In this document: piece after piece, positions 1 through 5,571 of the stretch
How the letters are laid out: each line of letters starts with the position of its first letter
Numbering within the stretch: the first letter of the stretch is position 1
NCBI GenBank assembly: GCA_903848435.1
Contig: CAINGG010000464.1
Span: forward strand, 1-6,072
Direction of reading: 5' to 3'
DNA length: 6,072 nt
Source of the DNA: an uncultured Actinomycetes bacterium
Lineage (GTDB): Bacteria; Actinomycetota; Actinomycetes; S36-B12
Notes under the pieces: generated by a model
Seen by the model: only the letters and a program-made list of their open reading frames with translations
Told to the model about the DNA's origin: nothing
The model's database searches: none
Translations under genes and position numbers: made by a program

Positions 1-240
1 GCCGAACTGCTCCTCGACGAGGAACCACTCGGTGACGCTCCAGCCGTTGCCCCCGTGCTCGCGCGCATGAGAGCCGCCATGGACTCCGTATTCGACGGCC
101 TTGGCGCGCACGCGCTCCTGTTCGGCGACGGGCAGTGGGCCGCCCGCAAGTTCGGCGGTGACCTCCAGCGGGATGAGCACCTCATCGACGAACGCGGCCG
201 CCCGCTCCTGCAACGAGGCGTAACTCGGGTCCGTGCGCAC
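1..240 (-). CDS. Acyl-CoA dehydrogenase, N-terminal part (runs off the window)
   Basis: This leftward reading frame is open from a GTG at 240-238 to the window edge and gives 80 residues. An in-frame stop at 298-300 with no ATG or GTG in between makes this GTG the only reasonable start. AGGAG lies five bases before it, a good ribosome binding site. The protein begins MRTDPSYASLQERAAAFVDE, an amphipathic helical N-terminus. It later carries REHGGNGWSVTEWFLVEEQ, close to the 'P.E.GG.G.s..e..lv.EelG' block of acyl-CoA dehydrogenase N-terminal domains. These cytosolic FAD enzymes oxidise acyl-CoA to the 2,3-enoyl-CoA. The FAD-binding middle and the catalytic base are outside the window, so substrate and completeness cannot be judged. 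The gene is divergent from the TetR repressor gene, and a repressor-type palindrome (286-301) lies between them, so co-regulation is likely. A related acyl-CoA dehydrogenase-like enzyme without that activity cannot be excluded. Confidence 0.75.
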   Translation of the reverse strand, partial: MRTDPSYASLQERAAAFVDEVLIPLEVTAELAGGPLPVAEQERVRAKAVEYGVHGGSHAREHGGNGWSVTEWFLVEEQFG

Positions 241-285
241 GGCGTCTCCTGCGACTGGAAAGATGTCCGACGCGGGCCAGCGTAT

Positions 286-301
286 CTGAATGACCGTTCA
301 G
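286..301. promoter_or_regulatory. Operator-like palindrome, site 1 (divergent control region)
   Basis: CTGAATGACCGTTCAG pairs with itself at six of eight positions. It lies 22 bases before the repressor ATG and 45 bases before the divergent dehydrogenase GTG, so a bound repressor could affect both genes. Two near-identical palindromes occur before the aminotransferase. The size and symmetry fit operators of TetR-family dimers. Binding by the adjacent repressor is inferred. A weak -10-like TATCTG (283-288, + strand) overlaps the left edge, and TACGCT (284-279) is a weak candidate for the opposite direction. No convincing -35 accompanies either. Confidence 0.7.
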
Positions 302-323
302 CCCACCCGCGCTGGGAGGCCAG

Positions 324-935
324 ATGGCGAAGGGTGCCCTGTCGGCCAAGGCGCCGGAGGAGCGACGCGAGCTCATCCTGCGCGCCACCGTGGCCGTCGT
401 GCGCGAGCGTGGATTCGCCGGCACCCGGGTCGCCGATATCGCCGAAGCCGCTGGCACGTCACAGGGCCTCGTGCTCTACCACTTCGGATCCCTCGCGGGC
501 GCGCTCGACCAGGCGCTCACCCTCCTCGAGGACGAGTTCTACATCGACCTCGAGCGTGACCTGCAGGAGCAGAAGGGACCGGTCGAGCGGCTGCGCCACA
601 TGGCCGAACTCGGCACCGGCCTCGGCCCCGCGGTCGGCGACTGGCGCCTCTGGCTCGAGATCTGGTCGCGCGCGCTGCACGACGACGACGCGCGAGAGAC
701 TCGCGAATCCCTCGACCGCCGGTGGCGTGCGGCGCTTCGCGACGTTATCGCCGAAGGCGTGACCACGGGTGACTTCCGCTCCACCGACATCGACGGCGCC
801 GTGGTGCGCCTGGCCTCCCTCATGGATGGCCTGGCGATCCAGCTCGCCCTCGAGGACCCCGACATGACCCCCGACCGGTTCACCGACCTGTGGTGGGAGG
901 CGGCCCGGCTCGAGCTCGGCATGACCGCCGACTGA
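324..935 (+). CDS. TetR/AcrR-family transcriptional repressor
   Basis: The 203-residue protein has the usual TetR length and layout. Residues 11-60 form the N-terminal DNA-binding domain: a first helix (about 12-29), then the helix-turn-helix TRVADIAEAAGTSQGLVLYH (34-53) followed by FGSLAGALDQAL, the usual 'YyHF.sk..Ll..al' end. The rest (about 65-203) is helical and should be the ligand-binding and dimerisation domain. It resembles the BetI-like C-terminal type, with Trp-rich segments (DWRLWLEIWSRAL, 106-118; DLWWEAARLEL, 188-198). The ATG at 324 follows GGGAGG (314-319) with four bases between. The gene lies between a divergent acyl-CoA dehydrogenase and a same-strand aminotransferase, and the 16-bp palindromes found on both sides are its likely operators. 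This predicts autorepression relieved by a small molecule, probably a substrate or intermediate of the neighbouring enzymes. The family is clear; ligand and targets are inferred. Confidence 0.93.
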   Translation: MAKGALSAKAPEERRELILRATVAVVRERGFAGTRVADIAEAAGTSQGLVLYHFGSLAGALDQALTLLEDEFYIDLERDLQEQKGPVERLRHMAELGTGLGPAVGDWRLWLEIWSRALHDDDARETRESLDRRWRAALRDVIAEGVTTGDFRSTDIDGAVVRLASLMDGLAIQLALEDPDMTPDRFTDLWWEAARLELGMTAD

Positions 936-948
936 CCGGCCCGGATCC

Positions 949-978
949 TTGCTGAACGCCCATTCAGGGTGCTACTCT
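949..978 (+). promoter_or_regulatory. Probable promoter of the aminotransferase-transporter operon
   Basis: TTGCTG (949-954) matches the -35 consensus at its first three bases and is separated by 18 bases from TACTCT (973-978), a -10-like hexamer. A TG at 970-971 makes it an extended -10. Transcription would start near 985. Operator-like site 2 fills most of the spacer and site 3 begins just past the predicted start, the placement expected for repression by occlusion. The gene therefore need not depend on readthrough from the repressor gene. No start site was measured. Confidence 0.5.
952..967. promoter_or_regulatory. Operator-like palindrome, site 2 (within promoter spacer)
   Basis: CTGAACGCCCATTCAG is self-complementary at six of eight positions and keeps the outer CTGAA/TTCAG arms of site 1 exactly. 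It starts 16 bases after the repressor stop codon and lies between the proposed -35 and -10 of the aminotransferase promoter. It is the likely binding site of the upstream TetR-family protein. Confidence 0.7.
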
Positions 979-988
979 CCTGGGAATC

Positions 989-1004
989 CTGAACGACCGC
1001 TCAG
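989..1004. promoter_or_regulatory. Operator-like palindrome, site 3 (before aminotransferase RBS)
   Basis: CTGAACGACCGCTCAG shares the CTGAACG left arm with site 2 and the CCG.TCAG right arm with site 1. Its symmetry extends two bases further on each side (987-1006, TCC...GGA), giving eight of ten paired positions, the widest dyad of the three. Its centre is 37 bp from that of site 2. It ends four bases before the AAGGGA of the aminotransferase. A role as second operator for the TetR-family protein is inferred. Confidence 0.7.
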
Positions 1005-1024
1005 GATCAAGGGACGTGAGACCC

Positions 1025-2494
1025 ATGGACGCTTCAGAGCGTCACGACCGGCCGGCCGGCAGCGACACGCGGCGCCAGGCGCGCGACCACCTGCTCCTCA
1101 ACTTCACCGACATGGGCGGCTACGCCGAAGCCGGGTCGAAGGTGATCGTTCGCGGTGACGGCTGCGAGGTGATCGACGATCGGGGCCGGCGCTTCATCGA
1201 CGGCCTGTCCGGGCTTTTCTGCTCCAACCTTGGCCACTCCTACGGCGACGAGATCGGCGCCGCAGCACATCGGCAGCTCGCGACACTTCCGTTCACCCCG
1301 ACGTGGTACCTCGCGCATCCACCGGCTGCCGAGCTCGCCGAGATGCTCACGACGCGCGCGTCGTCACTGGGCATGCAGCGCGTGTTCTTCACCAACAGCG
1401 GCGGGGAGGCGGTCGAGGCAGCATGGAAACTCGTGCGCCAGTGGCACGCGATCAATGGAGAGCCGCAGCGCACGAAGGCCATCGCACGACGCATCGCCTA
1501 CCACGGCACCACGCTGGGTGCCCTCAGCTTCACCGGCATGGCCGATTGCCGTCACGGGTTCGAGCCACTTCCGGTGCCCACCACCCACGTGTCACCCACC
1601 TACGCCTACCGGCACCCCGCCGGCGACGATCCTGAAGCCTTCACCCGCGCGCTGCTCGCCGAGATGGAGGACGCCATCGTCTTCGCGGGCCCCGACCAGG
1701 TCGCGATGCTCATCGCCGAGCCGGTGCAAAACGGTGGCGGCGCATTCGTGCCGCCGCCCGGCTACTGGCCTGGCCTGCGCGCGCTGTGTGATCGCTACGG
1801 CATCGTGCTGGTCGCCGACGAGACCATCACGGCCTACGGGCGGCTCGGCGAGTGGTTTGCCTCGTCACTCTTCGACGGCCGCCCCGACCTCATCACCTTC
1901 GCCAAGGGCGTGACCGCCGGCCACGCGCCGCTCGGCGGGGTGCTCATGACCGACCGCATGGCTGCACCCTTCATCACCGGTGGCCACACCTACATGCACG
2001 GCAGCACCTACTCCGGGCATCCGCTCACCACGGCGATTGCCGCCGCGGTGCTGCGCATCTACGAGCGCGAGCAGGTATTCGACAACGTGCGCGCGCTGTC
2101 ACCGCGCTTCGAAGCCGGCCTGCAGGAGCTACGCCGTATCCCGCTCGTTGGCGACGTGCGCGGCATGGGCTACTTCTGGGCCCTCGAGCTCGTCAAGGAC
2201 CGCACCACCAAGGAGCGCTTCTCCTCCGACGAGGCGGACTGGCTGCTGCGCTCGGAACTCTCCGCCCACATGGACCGGATGGGCCTGCTGTGCCGCCTCG
2301 ATGACCGGGGCGAGCCGGTGATCCAGCTCTCCCCTCCCTTGGTCTCCGACGCCGCCTTGCTCGACCGGATCGTCGACATCGTGGGCACCGCGACCGAGCG
2401 TGCCTGGAAAGCATGGAGCGGTGAGGCGGCACCGAGTTCGGTCGGCGTGCTGCCCGTCTCCAGAACCCGCAATCCCAAGGCTGGTGCCGCGTAG
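1025..2494 (+). CDS. Class III PLP-dependent aminotransferase (omega-amine / omega-amino acid type)
   Basis: This is a full-length fold-type I, class III aminotransferase of 489 residues. Visible landmarks, numbered from the ATG at 1025, are NSGGEAVEAAWKL (124-136) at the cofactor phosphate site, YHGTTLGALSFTG (from Tyr159), the VADETITAYGRLG block with Asp265 that contacts the PLP ring nitrogen, Lys294 in TFAKGVTAGHAPLGG as Schiff-base lysine, and Thr328 in HGSTYSGHPL, which normally reaches the partner subunit's cofactor. It should be a cytosolic dimer moving an amino group from a primary amine, diamine or beta/gamma-amino acid to a keto acid. The substrate cannot be read from sequence. An in-frame GTG at 1016 is possible, but AAGGGA (1009-1014) is too close to it, so the ATG is preferred. 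The C-terminus has an extra tail of about 30 Pro/Ser/Arg-containing residues. The MFS transporter gene follows after 9 bases, so the two are probably one operon, controlled by the operators at 952-1004. Confidence 0.93.
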   Translation: MDASERHDRPAGSDTRRQARDHLLLNFTDMGGYAEAGSKVIVRGDGCEVIDDRGRRFIDGLSGLFCSNLGHSYGDEIGAAAHRQLATLPFTPTWYLAHPPAAELAEMLTTRASSLGMQRVFFTNSGGEAVEAAWKLVRQWHAINGEPQRTKAIARRIAYHGTTLGALSFTGMADCRHGFEPLPVPTTHVSPTYAYRHPAGDDPEAFTRALLAEMEDAIVFAGPDQVAMLIAEPVQNGGGAFVPPPGYWPGLRALCDRYGIVLVADETITAYGRLGEWFASSLFDGRPDLITFAKGVTAGHAPLGGVLMTDRMAAPFITGGHTYMHGSTYSGHPLTTAIAAAVLRIYEREQVFDNVRALSPRFEAGLQELRRIPLVGDVRGMGYFWALELVKDRTTKERFSSDEADWLLRSELSAHMDRMGLLCRLDDRGEPVIQLSPPLVSDAALLDRIVDIVGTATERAWKAWSGEAAPSSVGVLPVSRTRNPKAGAA

Positions 2495-2503
2495 CCTGAT
2501 CCC

Positions 2504-4162
2504 ATGACGGCTCCGTCCCTGACGCGCACGCAGGAACGCGGTGCCGTGATCACGGCTTTCGTCGCCGCCTCCGCCATGATCCTGGCGCTCGGCACCTACG
2601 AGTTCATGATCATTCCCGCGCAGTGGGACCTTGGCCTGAGCGTCGACCAGGCCAACGCCGCCAATGTGATCCCCGCGGGAGCAGCACTCCTGGTCGTCTT
2701 TGCATCCAGCACGCTGTGCGATCGGCTCGGCTACCGTCGACTGCTGCTGCTCGGCTCCGCATGCTTCGCCCTCGGGGCGGTCATGGTGATGCTCGCGCCC
2801 GGCTTCGCGTTCCTTCTTGCGGGCCGCGCCCTCGGCGGGATCGGCGGCGTGACCATGGGCGTGGTCGGCCTTGCCGTGGTCAACGCCGTCTTCACCGACT
2901 CTGCTCGACGCGCCAAGGCCTTCGCCGCATTCGCGGCGCTGCTGCCCGCCGTCTCCTTCCTCTTCCCTCCACTCGGCGCCGTCCTGGCCGAGACCGTGAG
3001 CTGGCGGGCCATACCGCTGCTGTGGCTCGCGCTCGGCCTGGTCTCCATCGCGCTGACGGTCAGGACGGTCCCGGCACACCTCGGGGTCACATCGGGCGGC
3101 TCGGAGCTCATCACCCCCCTGGTCGCAGGGCTCGCCCTCGCGAGCCTGACCCTCGCGGCCACCGTCGCGAGCAGCGACCTCACCTTCGCCCTCATCTCAC
3201 TCGTGGTAGCCGTCATCGCCTTCGCGGCGTTCATCGTGCTGCGCAAGGTCGTGCACCTGCGCGGCCTGGATCTGCGCTTGCTGCGCAGTCCGGGTGCGTG
3301 GCTGGTTGTTTTCGCCATCATGCTGCTCGCCGGCGCCAACCTCTACTTCTTCACGAGCCTGCTCATCCAGTACCGATTCTTCGATCCGGTCATCTTCGTC
3401 GCCATCCTGCTGTCCGCACCTGAGCTCTGCGCCCTGGCGGGCTGCTTCGTCAGCGGATGGGCGGCCACCCGATGGGGAGCGCCCATCACATCGGCCGTCT
3501 GGATGCTGCTCGCGGGGTTCGCGTGCTTCTTCGCCCTCACCGTCGGATCTGATGCGTCCATCTACCATCCGGTCGCGGTGCTCTGCCTCGTCGCCTTCCC
3601 CAGCGCGGCAGCAGTCGGCCCATTGACCCAGACGCTCATGGACCTAGCGCCCAAGGACGGCTCGAGTGCGCCTGCTGCCATGCGCGATGCCCTGCAGAAT
3701 CTCGGCGGCAGCCTGGGCGGCATCATCGCCGGTGCCATCGGGCTGACCGCCTTCGTGAGTTACACGACCGGCGCGCTCGCCGAGGCTGGCCTGACGCCCG
3801 ACATGGCGTCGGTCGTCGCCAATGAGATCGTCAGCGGTACGCACGTCAACGACCTCGCTGCCAAGCCCTGGATGCCCGCTGACGTCGCCGACCTCATCGC
3901 TGGCTCACGCGACGTCCTCAACTACGGCCAGTCGGTCGCCTACTGGGGAGCGGCCGCGGCCGCAGGGGCCATGTGCCTTGTCGGCGGCGCGCTGATGCTG
4001 TTGTACACGCGAGGGGTACGTCGCCGTGCGCGAAAACTACGAGCCGGCAAGAGGCGGGCCCGGGTCGTTCAGCACGACCACGCGCAGGGGGCCAGGACCG
4101 ACGTTGGCGATGCCGCGGGGCAGGGCGGGGTCGGCGGCGAAAGCGTCGCCCGGCCCGAATGA
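2504..4162 (+). CDS. MFS transporter, DHA2-like, about 14 membrane helices
   Basis: The 552-residue protein is strongly hydrophobic, with about 14 segments: roughly 14-37, 53-71, 79-98, 102-128, 140-162, 167-186, 203-221, 226-246, 266-286, 295-318, 325-346, 354-375, 397-420 and 478-501. The loop between helices 2 and 3 has CDRLGYRRLLLLG (72-84), a version of MFS motif A. FPPLGAVLAETVSWRA (154-169) resembles the helix 5-6 block of 14-helix drug:H+ antiporters. The cytosolic tail is very basic (RRRARKLRAGKRRAR), which fits positive-inside topology. No Shine-Dalgarno is evident before ATG 2504, so translation may be coupled to the aminotransferase nine bases upstream. GTG 2546, with AGGAA before it, is an alternative, but it would remove the charged N-terminus. 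It probably moves the substrate or product of the aminotransferase; import or export is unknown. Residues 512-552 are encoded opposite the 3' end of the cupin gene and may be a non-conserved extension. Confidence 0.9.
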   Translation: MTAPSLTRTQERGAVITAFVAASAMILALGTYEFMIIPAQWDLGLSVDQANAANVIPAGAALLVVFASSTLCDRLGYRRLLLLGSACFALGAVMVMLAPGFAFLLAGRALGGIGGVTMGVVGLAVVNAVFTDSARRAKAFAAFAALLPAVSFLFPPLGAVLAETVSWRAIPLLWLALGLVSIALTVRTVPAHLGVTSGGSELITPLVAGLALASLTLAATVASSDLTFALISLVVAVIAFAAFIVLRKVVHLRGLDLRLLRSPGAWLVVFAIMLLAGANLYFFTSLLIQYRFFDPVIFVAILLSAPELCALAGCFVSGWAATRWGAPITSAVWMLLAGFACFFALTVGSDASIYHPVAVLCLVAFPSAAAVGPLTQTLMDLAPKDGSSAPAAMRDALQNLGGSLGGIIAGAIGLTAFVSYTTGALAEAGLTPDMASVVANEIVSGTHVNDLAAKPWMPADVADLIAGSRDVLNYGQSVAYWGAAAAAGAMCLVGGALMLLYTRGVRRRARKLRAGKRRARVVQHDHAQGARTDVGDAAGQGGVGGESVARPE

Positions 4163-4501
4163 GTGGACCTGCTCGCCCAGGGTGACGCGCGCGCTGCCCT
4201 CGACGATGAGGTAGACCTCCCGCGCACCGGAGTAGCCGTCGGGATCGTCGGCGCCATGCGCGTGGAGACCCTCGTGACCGCCCTCGGGAATGACCCACAT
4301 CTCGAACTCCACCGGCCACGGCAGGGCTCGCTCGAAGTAGCGGTTGACCACGATGTCGCCCGTGCCATCGTGCAACTCCGACCACACGGCAGCGTTGTCA
4401 CCTGAGCGCTGGATGCGAGCGTCGCCGGAGTCCACGCCACGACCGTAGCGCTCACGCTGGCGGGGCGGCCGCCCGGACGCGGGGAAGCCGTCGACTACCA
4501 C
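4037..4501 (-). CDS. Small single-domain cupin protein
   Basis: From GTG 4501 the protein has 154 residues. Cupin motif 1 is clear: Gly74-(x5)-His80-Ala-His82, then Glu95 in EVYLIVEG with the usual six-residue gap to Gly102. However, 12 residues (GADDPDGYSGAR), not the usual 3-4, separate the His pair from the Glu. Motif 2 is degenerate: FGPGDAF...LPRGIANVGPGPLRVVVLN aligns so that Arg129 stands where the last metal-binding His is usual. The first 22 residues (PASGRPPRQRERYGRG) look unlike a folded cupin. GTG 4435, giving 132 residues starting at VDSGDARIQ, is therefore a real alternative start; neither has a good ribosome binding site. The function may be metal-dependent or sensory, and substrate is unknown. 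GTG 4501 lies three bases after the stop of the exported protein gene, suggesting co-transcription. The last 126 bp overlap the convergent MFS gene. Family confident, function not. Confidence 0.8.
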   Translation of the reverse strand: MVVDGFPASGRPPRQRERYGRGVDSGDARIQRSGDNAAVWSELHDGTGDIVVNRYFERALPWPVEFEMWVIPEGGHEGLHAHGADDPDGYSGAREVYLIVEGSARVTLGEQVHSFGPGDAFAADPALPRGIANVGPGPLRVVVLNDPGPPLAGS

Positions 4502-4504
4502 CTG

Positions 4505-5398
4505 CTAGTTCGGGTGTCCGCCCGAGCTCCAATCGAAGGGGGTCGGCGCGCACGCACGCGAGTTTGAGCTCGTGCCCCAGGTGACATCCCAGCACGGCAG
4601 CATGGTCCAGCGGGTCGAGGTGGGGTAGTAGGGGAGGTTGTATACCACCATCGTCTTTCCAGTCCACACGTTGTAGCCACCGCAACTGAAGTCGGCCGCG
4701 AGCTTGAAGTTGGCGTTGGACTTTCCCGAGGCGGAGATCGCTCCGCCAGCGCAGTTCTTCCAGCCACTGCCGTCGTTGGACTGGAAGACAACGCTGCCGG
4801 ATGCGTCTCCGCCCGTCGACCCCTGATAGCCGAAGGAACTCGTGATCGCCACCGTCGGCCAGTAGTACGGATAGCCCCGCGCCTGGGACTGCGCACGGGA
4901 GATGTTGATACCGAACTTCGGCAGGGCCGGTGGCAACGCCTGCGGAAGCCCGTCATTGAGCGTGGCGGTGAAGACGAGCTCACCCTTGCCGTTGATTCGG
5001 GGATGGGACACCTTCACGCTCCGGAAGCTCATCGTCTTGCTCCCGGCGGCGTACCACGTGATCGTGCTCTGGACCCCAGCGCCCTTGCGGTGACCGAGGG
5101 AAGTCCACGCCTTTACGAGTTCCTTCGGCTGATAGGTGCCCGAGCGGTCGCCCTTGCCCTTGACCACACCGACCCAGTCGATGGCGGCGTTGGCGGGCGC
5201 CTTGATCTTGTAGGTGGACGACTTCACCTTGACGCTGTACGCCGTCTGGCCCTCGCCACCTACGTGCACGAACGCAGCACCGGCAGGCTTCAGGGCGGAC
5301 CCAGCAGCACCCGCCGAGATGGGAGGGCAAGCGAGGGCAACGGTCACTCCGAGGACGACAGCCGCAGCGGCTGAGACACGGGCACGGGACATCTTCAT
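4505..5398 (-). CDS. Exported protein of unknown family
   Basis: I do not recognise the family of this 297-residue protein. It starts with a Sec-type signal peptide: basic MKMSRARV, a hydrophobic core AAAAVVLGVTVALA (10-23), and a likely signal peptidase I cut after AGA (29-31). Cys24 lacks a good lipobox, so a lipoprotein is unlikely. The mature part is rich in Gly, Ser, Thr and aromatic residues, with alternating beta-like stretches (AYSVKVKSSTYKIKAP; KTMSFRSVKVS; GELVFTATLND). A Pro-rich linker PQALPPALP (152-160) seems to separate an N-terminal half from a C-terminal half carrying all four mature cysteines (216, 239, 269, 283), enough for two disulfides. It lacks a C-terminal membrane anchor or sorting signal and should be secreted. 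ATG 5398 is preferred because GGGAAG (5404-5409) lies five bases before it. The frame stays open to 5503, but that extension precedes the signal peptide and has no support. It lies downstream of groEL beyond a hairpin and just before the cupin gene. Confidence 0.8.
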   Translation of the reverse strand: MKMSRARVSAAAAVVLGVTVALACPPISAGAAGSALKPAGAAFVHVGGEGQTAYSVKVKSSTYKIKAPANAAIDWVGVVKGKGDRSGTYQPKELVKAWTSLGHRKGAGVQSTITWYAAGSKTMSFRSVKVSHPRINGKGELVFTATLNDGLPQALPPALPKFGINISRAQSQARGYPYYWPTVAITSSFGYQGSTGGDASGSVVFQSNDGSGWKNCAGGAISASGKSNANFKLAADFSCGGYNVWTGKTMVVYNLPYYPTSTRWTMLPCWDVTWGTSSNSRACAPTPFDWSSGGHPN

Positions 5399-5403
5399 GG
5401 GCG

Positions 5404-5409
5404 CTTCCC
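5404..5409 (-). promoter_or_regulatory. Ribosome binding site that decides the start of the exported protein
   Basis: On the minus strand GGGAAG is followed by five bases and then ATG 5398. A second ATG two codons later (5392) is spaced less well. The reading frame extends 35 codons further upstream without a comparable site, so this fixes the start at the head of the signal peptide. Confidence 0.6.
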
Positions 5410-5513
5410 GGGATGGACGAAGGGCGGGTGGGGATTCAAATCTCCCAGCCGGCCGCGACCCTTGGCCCTCCACAGACGGGATTGCCGTGCTACCACGGTC
5501 CATGGGGAATGCC

Positions 5514-5550
5514 GACGGGGGCGGCTCCCTTGTGAGGAACCGCCCCCGTC
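5514..5550 (-). terminator. Hairpin terminator after groEL
   Basis: A 15-bp inverted repeat, GACGGGGGCGGCTCC (5514-5528) with GGAACCGCCCCCGTC (5536-5550), encloses a 7-base loop. It begins 21 bases beyond the groEL stop. In the leftward transcript the one non-Watson-Crick position (5525/5539) is a G-U pair, so the whole stem forms; in rightward RNA it would be a C-A mismatch. That supports a role on the groEL transcript. No U-run follows, which is common in high-GC actinobacterial hairpins. The stem could equally stabilise the 3' end or allow partial readthrough into the exported protein gene. Confidence 0.75.
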
Positions 5551-5571
5551 TCGCGTGGGAGGAAGCGTGAA

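Noticed and set aside
55..762. Rightward open frame overlapping the repressor in another frame
   Set aside because: The product is Arg/Ser/Pro-rich low complexity. The repressor frame and the divergent dehydrogenase explain the same bases far better.
1016..1024. GTG at 1016 as the aminotransferase start
   Set aside because: The only Shine-Dalgarno-like sequence, AAGGGA (1009-1014), is one base away from it, whereas ATG 1025 has a workable spacing of ten.
2129..3079. Long minus-strand open frame (316 codons) opposite the aminotransferase end and transporter start
   Set aside because: It is a typical high-GC antisense shadow: low-complexity Arg/Gly/Glu/His composition with no domain, spanning two well-supported genes.
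3918..4385. Second minus-strand frame across the cupin region
   Set aside because: It is Arg/Pro-rich with no motif, while the overlapping frame has a clear cupin motif 1.
5426..5450. tRNA T-arm-like stretch around GGGGATTCAAATCTCCC
   Set aside because: The G53-C61 pair is replaced by an A-C mismatch, and I find no anticodon or D arm, or matching acceptor stem, at the right distances. It is probably chance.
5399..5503. N-terminal extension of the exported protein to an upstream start at 5503
   Set aside because: The 35 extra residues lie before a standard signal peptide, and a good ribosome binding site precedes ATG 5398.
4502..5571. Toxin-antitoxin, phage or defence module around the exported protein and cupin
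   Set aside because: There is no nuclease, integrase, toxin or antitoxin signature and no flanking repeats. The exported protein has an ordinary signal peptide and its neighbour is a housekeeping chaperonin.
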